NCBI GenBank assembly: GCA_050301235.1
Contig: JBNKZD010000303.1
Span: forward strand, 1 to 54,677
Direction: 5' to 3'
DNA from: JAFGIN01 sp050301235
GTDB lineage: Bacteria; Fibrobacterota; Chitinivibrionia; Chitinivibrionales; Chitinispirillaceae
Length of the DNA stretch: 54,677 bases
The stretch's first letter is position 1. The number at the start of each line of letters is the position of its first letter. The notes under the pieces are model-generated. The model did not search any database. It was not told the origin of the DNA and worked only from the letters and a program-made list of their open reading frames with translations. A program made the position numbers and the translations under genes. Below, in pieces: positions 1-9,283 of this stretch.

Positions 1-1548
1 TGTAAACGTATCGGGCCAGTTATTAAACAGTTTTCCATATTCCATCTCTGCACAATGATGAGAACCACTGGCCAGATCGGTGAGTGTCATTACCAGCTCG
101 ACAGAATCACTTGAGCAGGTTCCCGATCTCATAACGGTTCTTATATGAATAGAATCCAGGCGGCAACCATCTTGCAATCCGGGATCAAGATCGAATTTTA
201 ACCATGCGGAATTAAACACAAGCGACTTTTGAACCTTCTGAATATTTTTATCATCAGACATAACTCCGGAATTAACGCTGGTAGATTCAGTTTGCACCAA
301 AGGCTTTATACATTGACCTGTGCATTTTTTTAACGGGAAATAAATAGGATACAGCACCAGCCGTATCTCATCCTGTTTTTTAAAATGAATTACTTTATTT
401 TCTCCAATTATTCCTATTGTAAATGTACATCCGATTGCACTTCTGTTTTTCTGATTATCCCATTCAGGATCCAGAACCAGTGCACGAAGCGGGACATTCA
501 TTCTGTGCCGTTTTGCAGGCAGTGATGCAACCAGTGTATCAACCTTAAAAAGTTCGTTTGCAGCACAGTGTTCAGATTCCTTATCCTCTCCGGTAATAAC
601 AGTAGGTTCCCTTCCTGCCTGCTGCTGTTTAGCCCTGCTTAATGAACCTCTTATTTTTAATTTCAACTGAGCAGAACTTTCCACAAGAAATTCAAGGGTG
701 GTTTCATCAGTCTCTATATGCTCAATTTTCAGAGAGTCGGAGAGCGGTAATTCTGTATATATTGTTGAAAATTGATCAATAAAATTGTCTTCAATATACG
801 CCTCTGAAATTGTCAACCCATTCAATGAGAAGAAGATAGTGGAAAGATCCGTTGCATTAACAATCGCACCTTCAGGCAATGAAGCAGACATCGCAAATGA
901 GATCGGTGATTTGAAACACTTTCCTGCTACAGGTGCAGAAACTGTTTTTGATTCCCCTGGATCAAGATGCGCAACATGTACAACGATAATTGCATCTGTA
1001 GAGTCCATCAGCGCCATAACGATATCATCCATAGCACATGCAGCTGCATTATTGGAGAGTGAGATCTTAAGCGGCGATGACTTATCGTCAAAGCAGACCA
1101 TCGCAACACCTTCAACTTTGCATGCTTTTTGTGAAATCGAAAGCTGAGTTGCTTCTCTTAACTTACTGCCTGCTTTATATCTTAAAGGCATACCTAAAAT
1201 TACCGGAAGACTTATATCTACAGGGGGTAAACCCTGAATGGTACTCGCTCCAAGCGTCTGGCGAACCTCTATGGAATCGGTAATACCCAAAGGTTGTTCG
1301 TAGGTGTATGCTATCTGTTCCTCTCTCATGCAAGTCATTGTATCACCATCACCAGCTGTTGCATTTAGAAAGCTTTTTATAGCATCCTGATTGAGTACAT
1401 CTCGTATCAGAATTTTTTGTTGCAATACCGGAAGTTCAATATGCATCTTCCATTCGACAGGAGCCACCGAATCGGGCAATGAGCAGATAAAATTTGTCAA
1501 TGCAAATACAACGATACCCAGATGCATTCTATCCACATGATTTTTCAT
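1..1548 (-). CDS. Secreted protein of unknown function, 3' end outside window
   Basis: This is an open frame of 516 codons from an ATG at 1548 that is still open at base 1, so the C-terminus is missing. I translated it by hand and found no stop. The N-terminus (MKNHVDRMHLGIVVFALTNF, then ICSLPDS) has a short basic stretch and a hydrophobic core, which suggests a signal peptide and export. The rest is rich in Ser, Thr, Leu and Asp, has scattered cysteines, and has no membrane span I can see. Composition suggests a beta-rich extracytoplasmic protein. I do not recognise a family. The upstream 180 bases hold no other gene apart from the decayed frame at 1730-2160. Confidence 0.72.
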   Translation of the reverse strand, partial: MKNHVDRMHLGIVVFALTNFICSLPDSVAPVEWKMHIELPVLQQKILIRDVLNQDAIKSFLNATAGDGDTMTCMREEQIAYTYEQPLGITDSIEVRQTLGASTIQGLPPVDISLPVILGMPLRYKAGSKLREATQLSISQKACKVEGVAMVCFDDKSSPLKISLSNNAAACAMDDIVMALMDSTDAIIVVHVAHLDPGESKTVSAPVAGKCFKSPISFAMSASLPEGAIVNATDLSTIFFSLNGLTISEAYIEDNFIDQFSTIYTELPLSDSLKIEHIETDETTLEFLVESSAQLKLKIRGSLSRAKQQQAGREPTVITGEDKESEHCAANELFKVDTLVASLPAKRHRMNVPLRALVLDPEWDNQKNRSAIGCTFTIGIIGENKVIHFKKQDEIRLVLYPIYFPLKKCTGQCIKPLVQTESTSVNSGVMSDDKNIQKVQKSLVFNSAWLKFDLDPGLQDGCRLDSIHIRTVMRSGTCSSDSVELVMTLTDLASGSHHCAEMEYGKLFNNWPDTFT

Positions 1549-1729
1549 ACATTTCCTGCACTATTGCCGACTGAATCTTTTAAATCACTGAGAACTACTA
1601 CAAAGCGAATAAACTATACAATAATAACCAGCGGATGCCATCAGTTTTTTATATACTAATGTAAATTTTTATTGGAGATTTTTTGCAGCGAATTCGAATC
1701 TCATTGAATTTTAAAAAGATGAGGATGAG

Positions 1730-2160
1730 TTAGAGATGGTGTCTACTATTGAATTTTATTTTAATATTTCGTTTTTTTGATGTTTTTATTCTCACATGAT
1801 TTCTCAGCATGAAGTCCATCGGGTATAGATGCAGATAATATTGATGCTCCAGATAACGCGGCTTATACTTCAGGACATATGATTGATTAAGGTAATGGGC
1901 ACAATAAGAGGCATTAGATGATTATGACACTTGCCAATTACTTCATGAAGTTCAGATTTTTCATCCTGTGAAAGACTATTACAGAAATAACCTGCACTAT
2001 GCATCAGTACATTAGTATTCTTTCTCACTGTTGCAGGTTTTGTCAAAGCTTCTCATAACTGCTGACTGAAATTGTTACTGAAAACATATGATATATTACT
2101 GGCACCTGCAATGAATGCACCCAGCTCATTGAGAAGTTTTGGACTGTGTTTCACAAAGGG
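1730..2160 (-). pseudogene. Decayed DUF1722 (YbgA-type) gene fragment
   Basis: The minus strand reads as a broken DUF1722 protein. One frame gives KHSPKLLNELGAFIAG (about 2150-2104), an in-frame TGA follows near 2054-2056, and the same frame continues with NVLMHSAGYF and then EVIGKCHNHLMPLIVPITLI. It ends at a TGA next to 1870. Shifting frame there continues the match with YLEHQYYLHLYPMDFMLRNH, running to a TAA at 1730-1732. The order and wording match the C-terminal two thirds of DUF1722 proteins, which typically read HSPK, NVLMH..GYF, PLIVPLTLL and YL..Q.YL.P.P.EL.LRNH. The fragment thus has at least one nonsense change and one frameshift. Its 5' end is missing exactly where the aldehyde dehydrogenase gene ends (2151), which suggests a recombination junction. 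Confidence 0.72.
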
Positions 2161-3557
2161 AAACTGTATTTAAGTAAAAAATGAACCAGTTTCTTAAAAA
2201 GAAAAAAGGGTACTTTGTAGGGAGGATAAATAAAAGAGAACTCAGGAAAGAACGACTGACGCATCTCAGAGCGCAGATAGCTGAACGTATCGAATCCCGA
2301 CTTCCCATGGTACCTCCCCATACCACTCTTTCCCACTCCTCCGAACGGGAGCCTGCCGGATGCAAACATTAATAAAGATCCGTTAATGCAATAATTTCCG
2401 GAAACGGTCCTCTGCCGGACGACCGATTCGGTTATTCTATTCTTTGTAAAAAGATACACTACAAGTGGTGCTGCCTGCTGGGATATATTCTGAAAGACAT
2501 CTTCAATAGAAGTGTATTCAACAACCGGCAGAACAGGTCCAAAGATCTCATCAAATAAAATTGGATCTCTCATATTTATGGAGCAATCGATCACTGTAGG
2601 TGCCCAGTGCAGTGTTTTATAATTTCTTGTTCCACCAGTGAGTACTTTTCCGGTAGTTTGTTTTATGAGTTGTTCAAGTCGTGCAAAGTGCTTTGAGTTT
2701 ATTATGTGAGTATACGATCCTGATTGTTCAGGATGTTCTCCGTAAAATTGCTGTATCACTGCTGCAACAGCACACTTGAATGTATCAAATATTGCTTTAT
2801 GGACATAACAGACATTTGGTGCAATACATGTCTGACCGGCATTGAAAAACTTACTCCAGACAATACGTTGTGCTGCAATGTTAACATGAATATCCGGTTC
2901 TACAATGCAGGGATTGCAGCCACCCAATTCAAGGGTGAGGGGAATAAGTTCTTTTGCACACGATGCCATCACGCTTTTACCTGCTGAAATTCCCCCGGTA
3001 AAGAAGACAAAATCAGGTCCACCACTTTCAATCGCATGAGCTGTCTCCATGGCATCCCCCTGACACACGGCAACAATACGTTCATCGAAATGCATCTTTA
3101 AACATTTGGCAATGGTTAATGAGCATGCTGGTGCAAATTCAGATGGTTTCAGCACAGCACAGTTCCCGGCTGCCAATGCAGCAACAAGGGGTTGTAACAG
3201 TAATCCGATCGGATAGTTCCATGGGCCAACGATTAAAACAGTGCCAAATGGTAAAGGATAACAGGTACACCTGGAATATACAAGAGCCAGCGGTGAAGAT
3301 ACACGTTTGGGGCTGCTCCACTTTTCCAGATTCCGGCAGGCGATATCAATATCTGCAATTATCAGTGCTATTTCACCGGAGTACGCTTCGGCAGGTGGTT
3401 TGCTTATATCCTCACGAAGACAACACAGGAATTCATCAGTGTGCCTTATAACGATATCCTTCAGGTGCAGCAATTGTTGTTTACGCCACGATAATTTTTG
3501 AGTGATACCAGTGGCGAAATAGTGTGACTGAGCTCTGAACAGTTCTGAAAAACGCAT
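2151..3557 (-). CDS. Aldehyde dehydrogenase, class-3-like (probable carotenoid aldehyde dehydrogenase)
   Basis: NAD(P)-dependent aldehyde dehydrogenase of the compact ALDH3 type. Numbered from the ATG at 3557, it shows the cofactor-loop motif GPWNYP (111-116), FTGG (186-189), the general-base Glu in LELGG (about 210) and the nucleophile Cys in GQTC (about 244). The length of 468 residues is normal for the class, and the hydrophobic/basic tail resembles membrane-associated fatty-aldehyde dehydrogenases. An upstream in-frame TTG at 3620 would add 21 residues, but these look unlike the family and lack a ribosome site. It is divergent from crtP/crtN-like genes. In staphyloxanthin-type pathways an ALDH of this kind oxidises 4,4'-diaponeurosporenal to the acid, and that is the role I infer here. 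A general fatty-aldehyde role is the alternative. Confidence 0.88.
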   Translation of the reverse strand: MRFSELFRAQSHYFATGITQKLSWRKQQLLHLKDIVIRHTDEFLCCLREDISKPPAEAYSGEIALIIADIDIACRNLEKWSSPKRVSSPLALVYSRCTCYPLPFGTVLIVGPWNYPIGLLLQPLVAALAAGNCAVLKPSEFAPACSLTIAKCLKMHFDERIVAVCQGDAMETAHAIESGGPDFVFFTGGISAGKSVMASCAKELIPLTLELGGCNPCIVEPDIHVNIAAQRIVWSKFFNAGQTCIAPNVCYVHKAIFDTFKCAVAAVIQQFYGEHPEQSGSYTHIINSKHFARLEQLIKQTTGKVLTGGTRNYKTLHWAPTVIDCSINMRDPILFDEIFGPVLPVVEYTSIEDVFQNISQQAAPLVVYLFTKNRITESVVRQRTVSGNYCINGSLLMFASGRLPFGGVGKSGMGRYHGKSGFDTFSYLRSEMRQSFFPEFSFIYPPYKVPFFLFKKLVHFLLKYSFPL

Positions 3558-3664
3558 AGTATTCGGCCTGAATTGTGCAGTTGTTATTACTGAACTCCTG
3601 AAGAGATCAGGGACAGACAAGCAATAATCCGTTTTAAAAGATATGTCCCGGATGAAAATGCAAT

Positions 3665-3670
3665 TATAAT
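3665..3670 (+). promoter_or_regulatory. Putative -10 box of the crtP-crtN transcript
   Basis: A perfect TATAAT lies 19 bases before the crtP start in the 131-base divergent spacer with the aldehyde dehydrogenase gene. A -35 match at the right distance is poor. No Shine-Dalgarno sequence is visible between it and the ATG at 3689, so the leader would be only about 10-12 bases and nearly leaderless. This is motif reading only. Confidence 0.35.
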
Positions 3671-3688
3671 ACCTGTTATGAAATCCAT

Positions 3689-5185
3689 ATGAAATCGAAT
3701 CAGATTATAGTAATTGGTGCAGGTTTAGGTGGAATGGCTACTGCTATTACTCTTGCATCGAAGGGGTATCGTGTCATTCTGTATGAAAAAAATGCACACC
3801 CGGGAGGAAAACTGAATTTCCATTCCCGGGAAGGATTTCGTTTTGATCTGGGACCTTCGATTTTATCGATGCCCTTTATTTTTAAAGATCTGTTTTCATT
3901 AGCAGGGAAACATTTTGAAGAGTACGTACCGATAGAGCAGCTTGATATTCATTGGAGGAACTTTTTTGAAGATGGTACAGTAATCGATCTGGTTAGCGAT
4001 TATACTGAACAGAAGCAACTATTCCAGGCGCTTTCAGCGCAAAGCCCAAAAGAGTTTCTTGACTTTTTGAACTACTCACAAAATCAATATCGATTAATAG
4101 AAAAAATCTATTTCCGCACAGGCGCAGATACACTAGGTGATGCTCTCAGAAACATTCTGCTGCGGGGCATCTGGAATATCGATGCTTTTTCATCAATGAG
4201 CGCGGCGATCGAGTCACGTTTTTCAAACCCATATCTGAGAGATGTGTTTTCCTATTTTTCAAAATATATCGGCTCATCCCCCTGGAATGCACCAGCCTTT
4301 CTGAATTTGCTTCCATGGATTCAGTATCGCTTCGGAATCTGGTATGTCAAAAAGGGGATGATTAACCTTGCCGATGGAATGAGTAAACTGCTCGGCGAAT
4401 TGAATGTCGAACTCAATTTCAATACGGAGGTGAAGAGAATACTGGTTACTGATAGAAGGGTTACCGGGGTTATGCTACATGACGGAAGAGAGATTCCTGC
4501 GCGGGTTGTGGTTTCCAATATGGAGGTGATTCCCGCACATAAAAAGTTGCTTCAAGCCCCTCCGGAGCAACTGAAACGGTTTCACCGATTCGAGCCGAGC
4601 TGTTCAGGACTTGTTGTTCACCTGGGAGTAAACAGAATCTATTCACAGCTGGCCCATCATAATTTTTTTTACTCCGCAGATTCCAAGCGGAATTTCAGAT
4701 CGGTATACAAAGAATACCGATTACCCGATGATCCGACAATCTACCTTGTTGCACCGGTACGTACCGATCCCACTCTCGTCCCGCAGGGATGTGATATTAT
4801 CAAGCTGTTGCCTCATGTACCTCATATAAATAAGATACACTTTTATTCTCAGAATGATTATGAGTTGTATAAAGATCACTTATTAAAAAAGCTTGAACGA
4901 ATGGGTCTTACAGACCTTCGTAAACATATCATAGTGGAAGAAGTGCTGACTCCACTTGACATAGAAAATAATTACTACTCACGCTGTGGCTCTATATATG
5001 GAGTTGTTTCAGATCTCTGGAAAAACTTTGGATTTAAAGCTCCCAGACAAAGCCGTTTCTACTCCAATCTCTTCTTTTCAGGTGGAAGTGTTAATCCGGG
5101 GGGCGGAATGCCGATGGTCACGCTCGGAGGAATGCATACAGGCCACTTAATAGAAAAATTGTTTCCGGTAAAGGACTTTGCGTGA
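3689..5185 (+). CDS. crtP: CrtP-like 4,4'-diaponeurosporene oxygenase (CrtI family FAD enzyme)
   Basis: FAD-dependent amine-oxidase/phytoene-desaturase family protein, 498 residues, the usual length. The N-terminal dinucleotide motif VIGAGLGGMA (residues 8-17) is followed by FDLGPSILSMP. The C-terminus carries the family signature SGGSVNPGGGMPMVTLGG. It resembles the staphylococcal oxygenase CrtP, as I recall it, more than the desaturase CrtN: NMEVIP, QLAHHNFF, LPDDPTIYLV, MGLTDLRKHII and the IYGVV block are all present. The expected reaction is oxidation of a terminal methyl group of a C30 carotene to an aldehyde at the membrane. It overlaps the next gene by four bases (GTGA), so the two should be co-translated. 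The start lacks a recognisable ribosome site. Substrate assignment is inference; the family is certain. Confidence 0.86.
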   Translation: MKSNQIIVIGAGLGGMATAITLASKGYRVILYEKNAHPGGKLNFHSREGFRFDLGPSILSMPFIFKDLFSLAGKHFEEYVPIEQLDIHWRNFFEDGTVIDLVSDYTEQKQLFQALSAQSPKEFLDFLNYSQNQYRLIEKIYFRTGADTLGDALRNILLRGIWNIDAFSSMSAAIESRFSNPYLRDVFSYFSKYIGSSPWNAPAFLNLLPWIQYRFGIWYVKKGMINLADGMSKLLGELNVELNFNTEVKRILVTDRRVTGVMLHDGREIPARVVVSNMEVIPAHKKLLQAPPEQLKRFHRFEPSCSGLVVHLGVNRIYSQLAHHNFFYSADSKRNFRSVYKEYRLPDDPTIYLVAPVRTDPTLVPQGCDIIKLLPHVPHINKIHFYSQNDYELYKDHLLKKLERMGLTDLRKHIIVEEVLTPLDIENNYYSRCGSIYGVVSDLWKNFGFKAPRQSRFYSNLFFSGGSVNPGGGMPMVTLGGMHTGHLIEKLFPVKDFA

Positions 5186-6684
5186 AGCGAGAAGATACAC
5201 ACATCATTGTGGTTGGAGGGGGTCCGGGCGGCCTCTCTGCTGCTATGATATTGGCACAACGCGGATTTAAAGTGACCGTATTTGAACAGAAGAGTGTTGT
5301 CGGTGGAAGAAATAAAGCGCTTCATCTGGGAGAATATACCTTTGATATCGGGCCGACTTTCCTTATGATGGATTTTTTCCTTCGGGAGATATTTTCTCTC
5401 GCTGGCAGAGACATTGATGATTATCTGAATCTAATCCTTCTCGAACCAATGTATAAACTCAATTTTGTCAACAATGAGTTATATATCGTTTCGGATCATA
5501 AAGATATGCGTGCCAGAATTGAAGAAACATTTCCCGGTAATGAAGCAGGATTCGATGTTTTCTTACGAAAAGAAAAGCAACGATATCATAAATTATATCC
5601 GTGCCTCCGGAAAGATTATTCATCATTTGCAGCAATGGTGCATCCTGATATACTTACTGCACTACCCTATCTTTCAATAGGAAAATCACTCTATCAAAAT
5701 CTGGGAAGCTACTTTCGTGATGAACTATGCAGGTTATCATTTACTTTTCAGGCGAAATATCTTGGTATGTCACCATGGACCTGTCCGGGGTTGTTTACAA
5801 TCATACCATACGTTGAACATGCGTATGGCATCTATCATGTTGAAAACGGGCTGCATGCGATCTCTCTTGCAATGGAGAAAGTGATCACCGAGCATGGCGG
5901 CAGAGTTTTTACTGATCAGAAAGTGAAGCAGGTGACTGTTAATAACGCGCGTACGGCAAGTGGCGTTGAACTTGAAAACGGAGAGGTCGTTCCGGGTGAT
6001 GCTGTAATAATCAACGCTGATTTCGGACATGCAATGCAAACCCTTTTTGCACCTGGTATTCTGCAGCACTACACTTCGAAGCGTCTTGCAAAGATGCATT
6101 TTTCCTGTTCAACATTCATGATCTATCTTGGCCTTGACATCATGTATCAGGAACCTCATCATCAGATCATTTTCGCACATGATTATCGAAAAAATATCAC
6201 AGAGATTTCCTATGAAGGTATACTTTCGAAAGATTTATCTCTATATGTAAGGAATGCCAGTATTACTGATGCAACACTTGCTCCGAAAGGGCATTCTGCA
6301 CTCTACATTTTAGTGCCGGTTCCAAATCTTCTGTCAAACATTGTCTGGGATACAGAGCAAATCGCCTTTTATCGTGAAAAAGTACTTACGCTGATTGAAC
6401 AAAGGACATCCATGTCGGATGTACATCAACACATCATTACAGAACATATCATTACCCCACACAATTGGTGGACAGATTATGATGTCTATAACGGCGCAAC
6501 CTTCAATCTGGCGCATAATCTTCTTCAGATGCTTTATTTCAGGCCACACAACCGTTTTCAGGAGGTTCATCGATGTTATCTTACCGGCGGGGGAACTCAT
6601 CCGGGATCAGGTCTTCCAACAATTTATGAATCGGCAAGAATCACGGCTGAAATGATCACTAAAGATTTGTGTCACTGGAAGTAG
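5182..6684 (+). CDS. crtN: CrtN-like diapophytoene desaturase (CrtI family FAD enzyme)
   Basis: Second FAD-dependent carotenoid dehydrogenase, 500 residues, starting with GTG inside the stop of the preceding gene. The Rossmann motif VVGGGPGGLSAA sits at residues 10-21. YTFDIGPTFLMM follows near residue 52, and the C-terminal GGGTHPGSGLPTI replaces the GGSVNPGGGMP of CrtP. The blocks FSCSTFMIYLGLDI, ITEHIITPHNW and YFRPHNR fit CrtN-type desaturases. The expected role is stepwise dehydrogenation of dehydrosqualene to yellow C30 carotenes. With the oxygenase and the divergent aldehyde dehydrogenase this makes a three-enzyme route to a carotenoid acid. The gene for the first step (CrtM or HpnCDE-type synthase) and any glycosyl- or acyltransferase are not in the window. 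Confidence 0.85.
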   Translation: MKREDTHIIVVGGGPGGLSAAMILAQRGFKVTVFEQKSVVGGRNKALHLGEYTFDIGPTFLMMDFFLREIFSLAGRDIDDYLNLILLEPMYKLNFVNNELYIVSDHKDMRARIEETFPGNEAGFDVFLRKEKQRYHKLYPCLRKDYSSFAAMVHPDILTALPYLSIGKSLYQNLGSYFRDELCRLSFTFQAKYLGMSPWTCPGLFTIIPYVEHAYGIYHVENGLHAISLAMEKVITEHGGRVFTDQKVKQVTVNNARTASGVELENGEVVPGDAVIINADFGHAMQTLFAPGILQHYTSKRLAKMHFSCSTFMIYLGLDIMYQEPHHQIIFAHDYRKNITEISYEGILSKDLSLYVRNASITDATLAPKGHSALYILVPVPNLLSNIVWDTEQIAFYREKVLTLIEQRTSMSDVHQHIITEHIITPHNWWTDYDVYNGATFNLAHNLLQMLYFRPHNRFQEVHRCYLTGGGTHPGSGLPTIYESARITAEMITKDLCHWK

Positions 6685-6736
6685 TGGTGAAAGTATTATT
6701 AATCTTCACTCTCGTACTCGCCACAGGCGATTATCG

Positions 6737-6883
6737 TTAAACAACTTTTTCGAAGCATTCAATTTCTGTAACAGGGCCATCATGAAATCTGGAAATTGAA
6801 AGCCCCTCAAAACACAACATATCATTGGAAAAAGCATATACTGTACAATACTCAACAGCTCTTATATTGGAATACCTCGATAA
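6737..6883 (-). pseudogene. Possible remnant of a SnoaL/NTF2-like gene
   Basis: A 48-codon open stretch without a start codon ends at TAA 6737-6739. Its C-terminal wording (FEGLSISRFHDGPVTEIECF) resembles the last two strands of SnoaL/NTF2-fold proteins, in which a G-[LI]-[SD]-x-[YF]-R-F-x-D-G-K-I pattern is common. Upstream the frame closes at once, and no continuation could be joined with confidence. Decay by deletion of the 5' part is my reading; chance similarity is possible. Confidence 0.28.
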
Positions 6884-6935
6884 TTATATTCTCTATATTT
6901 AATTCCCTTCACATTATTGTAAAAATTACAGAACA

Positions 6936-7307
6936 TCACCAATATCCATCCGTGGTGAATAAAAGATAGAACGTTCTCGATTCATAAAGCCATGTATAAC
7001 CGGTTGGATCATTTACTATTGGAGATAATTTATCTGCCATTTCCAAATATGATTCATTTGATAAACTTATTGTAAATTCATTTTTATTCTTACTGATTGA
7101 AACCCTGGGATCTGATTGACACGAAGTTAATACCAGTTTAACTTTCGATTGAAAACCTGGTAACTCAGAAACAGTAACTTCATTAATTTCGGAGTTACCC
7201 AATTTCAACAAATAATCTCGTACTGCTTTAATTTCATCCACCTGGTCCGAATACAGTCTGAGAAGTGGACCATTGTGCGAACCGTCATTTATAAAATCTA
7301 TTCTCAA
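6936..7307 (-). CDS. Hypothetical protein, 123 residues
   Basis: Small acidic, apparently soluble protein with no signal peptide or membrane span. It starts at TTG inside the stop codon of the upstream gene (TTGA overlap), so it is almost certainly translated from the same message. It begins MRIDFINDGSHNGPLLRLYS and ends in an aromatic stretch (TWLYESRTFYLLFTTDGYW). I do not recognise a family. The upstream gene encodes a single-pass membrane protein, so this may be its cytoplasmic partner, but that rests only on the coupling. Confidence 0.6.
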   Translation of the reverse strand: MRIDFINDGSHNGPLLRLYSDQVDEIKAVRDYLLKLGNSEINEVTVSELPGFQSKVKLVLTSCQSDPRVSISKNKNEFTISLSNESYLEMADKLSPIVNDPTGYTWLYESRTFYLLFTTDGYW

Positions 7308-7738
7308 TTTACTACTCCTTTTTTGTTTAACAAACTTTCTTTTAAATACTCTGTAACTTTTACATTAGCAGGAACTAACCCATCTGCATTTTTGTAATAA
7401 ATGTCGGAATATTTTAGCCTATGTTCGGCAACTTTGCCTAAAATTGTTTTTACATGTTCAGTGTATCTTTCATCTTTGATAGTACCTGTGGATAAATACA
7501 TTCCTAATATTTCCCTGTCTTGATAATCTGTTAATAAATACCTTGTACTATCGATGTCAGAATTATCCAATTGCTCAGCAATATGCTGATATTTAAGAAT
7601 TTGTTCCATATATTCTGTTGTATATTTTTGATTCAGGGACCCACACATTTTAAAACCGCTTATTAATCCAGCTACATATATTATAATTGCAAGAAATATG
7701 GCTCCAAAAACTGCTAAAATAATCTTTACTACATTCAT
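7304..7738 (-). CDS. Small single-pass membrane protein, unknown function
   Basis: 144 residues. An N-terminal hydrophobic helix (about residues 4-29, with IILAVFGAIFLAIIIYVAGL) is followed by a soluble, probably helical domain rich in Tyr, Lys and Asp. A signal-anchor with the domain outside the cytoplasm, or an N-in anchor, are both possible. The start ATG has a GGAG about five bases upstream. The gene lies 55 bases downstream of the beta-helix gene and overlaps the next gene by four bases. No family recognised. Confidence 0.66.
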   Translation of the reverse strand: MNVVKIILAVFGAIFLAIIIYVAGLISGFKMCGSLNQKYTTEYMEQILKYQHIAEQLDNSDIDSTRYLLTDYQDREILGMYLSTGTIKDERYTEHVKTILGKVAEHRLKYSDIYYKNADGLVPANVKVTEYLKESLLNKKGVVN

Positions 7739-7793
7739 ATGTTCTCCATAAGGCTTTTAGTTGACAATAATTTTTGTTTTAAAACAATCCAGT

Positions 7794-9272
7794 TCAAAAA
7801 TCTGATTCAATTTCTAACTTAGTGAGTTTGGCTAAATAAAGCCGTTCATAAATTGACTGATAGTGTTTGTCATATTGAATTCTATACTCTTTGACGGCTT
7901 CAATACGTCTTTGAATCGGTTTTGCCATAATATTAGTGAATAATTCTAATTCAAATTGTTTCAATTCATTATTACTACTGTCCGGAATTACAGACTGTTT
8001 AATAAGTGTATCTTTAAAGCTGTGTTTATACTCTTCAGAAAGTTTTTTAATCTGATTGACTTCCCTTTGAATATCTTCTGGCAAACAATAGTCTTGTAAT
8101 TGTTTATAATACAGATCGAATTTTCCCATGTCTTCTTCCAAAAAAGTAATCTTAAGATATGCCAGATTATAGCATACGACATACGATGATGTGGGATATC
8201 CTATAAGTCCTCGTTCAAGGGTGTTTTTCGCGCAATGCAATAGTCCCAGTTGAATAAATGAATTCGCCAGCAAATAGAGTACTTTTGCATTATAGTTGAA
8301 GTTTGGATAAATACTCACTATTTTTCCAAAATTTACAGCAGCATCCCAATATTCTTTCCTCTCATACAATATAATACCATCGGGATATTCGGATACAGGA
8401 GAAATACACATGCGATCATATAACCGTTCGGAATAGCGACGAATAAAATAGGATCTGATACAATCGCGATCAATTGGAATACGAATCCCTTCAACATTAA
8501 AAGGGTAACAACCGCCGGGAATACCATAATACGTATGTGATGTATCCTGCGGTTCTTCCTTCTTTGACGTATCTCCTAAACTTTCTACAATTCTATTATT
8601 GTTGTCGGTGATTATCAGGCTATTAAAAAGGAACCTGTTTTTTACAAAGATGTTATTAAAGATTCTTGAATCCCGGGAATCCCGTGCAAACACACCGTAT
8701 CGCCTGTTGTTCACAAAGGTATTTCGAACAATAAGAGCATCCGTGCGATTATTACAAAAAATCCCGCAGTTACCATGCCCGCTTATACAGTTTTCATGAA
8801 TAGAGGTTCTATAACCGGTAACCCGATGAAGAAAAATGCCAAATTGCCCGTTGTTCCTGATTTCATTGTCAAATATTTCCGGAAGGGTGTTAATCGCAAG
8901 AATACCAGCATCTCGGTTATTCTTGATTATGTTTCCGGTAATGGTCGATCTTAAAAATTTGCATAGTACGCCGACACGACCATTGGTTATAGTAAAGTTT
9001 TTTAAAACAGCGCCATCTGCTCCATCTACAACAGGATGCCTTCGGTCGCCCTTAAGAATTGTTTTTTCTTTATCCTCCCCCAGAAACACAACATTATCAA
9101 CGAGATATACATTTTCTTTATATATACCATTTTTTACATAAACGGTATCACCATCATCGGCTTCTCCCAGAGCACTGTGTATTGAAGAGAATTCGTCTGG
9201 AACAATAATTTTCCTGCTCCAGCAGATCGATGATAAAATAAAAAGGTAAAGAAAAATGGTATAGGTTTTCAT
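7794..9272 (-). CDS. Exported right-handed beta-helix (NosD/DUF1565-like) protein with a helical C-terminal region
   Basis: 492 residues. A signal peptide (residues 1-19, ending near SSICWS) is followed by IIVPDEFSSIHSALGEADDGDTVYV, the opening typical of DUF1565/pectin-lyase-fold proteins. Repeated short turns then run to about residue 235 (for example ITGNIIKNNRDAGILAI, GIFCNNRTDALIVRNTFVNN), the PbH1 pattern of a parallel beta-helix. The C-terminal half (about 290-490) is helical, contains TPR-like spacing and ends charged. Such proteins bind or cleave polysaccharide or act as surface scaffolds. No catalytic residues can be assigned from sequence alone. It sits 11 bases behind the SpoIIAA-like gene and before the small membrane protein, all one strand. 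Confidence 0.82.
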   Translation of the reverse strand: MKTYTIFLYLFILSSICWSRKIIVPDEFSSIHSALGEADDGDTVYVKNGIYKENVYLVDNVVFLGEDKEKTILKGDRRHPVVDGADGAVLKNFTITNGRVGVLCKFLRSTITGNIIKNNRDAGILAINTLPEIFDNEIRNNGQFGIFLHRVTGYRTSIHENCISGHGNCGIFCNNRTDALIVRNTFVNNRRYGVFARDSRDSRIFNNIFVKNRFLFNSLIITDNNNRIVESLGDTSKKEEPQDTSHTYYGIPGGCYPFNVEGIRIPIDRDCIRSYFIRRYSERLYDRMCISPVSEYPDGIILYERKEYWDAAVNFGKIVSIYPNFNYNAKVLYLLANSFIQLGLLHCAKNTLERGLIGYPTSSYVVCYNLAYLKITFLEEDMGKFDLYYKQLQDYCLPEDIQREVNQIKKLSEEYKHSFKDTLIKQSVIPDSSNNELKQFELELFTNIMAKPIQRRIEAVKEYRIQYDKHYQSIYERLYLAKLTKLEIESDF

Positions 9273-9283
9273 GCTACTTCAAC

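Noticed and set aside
785..1147. Plus-strand 120-codon frame near the left end
   Set aside because: It lies antisense inside the 516-codon minus-strand gene, which has a signal peptide and no stop, and it has no ribosome site.
6686..6739. GTG frame of 17 codons beginning VKVLLIFTLVLATGDYR
   Set aside because: It could be the start of a lost gene, but it is too short to support and the stop is immediate.
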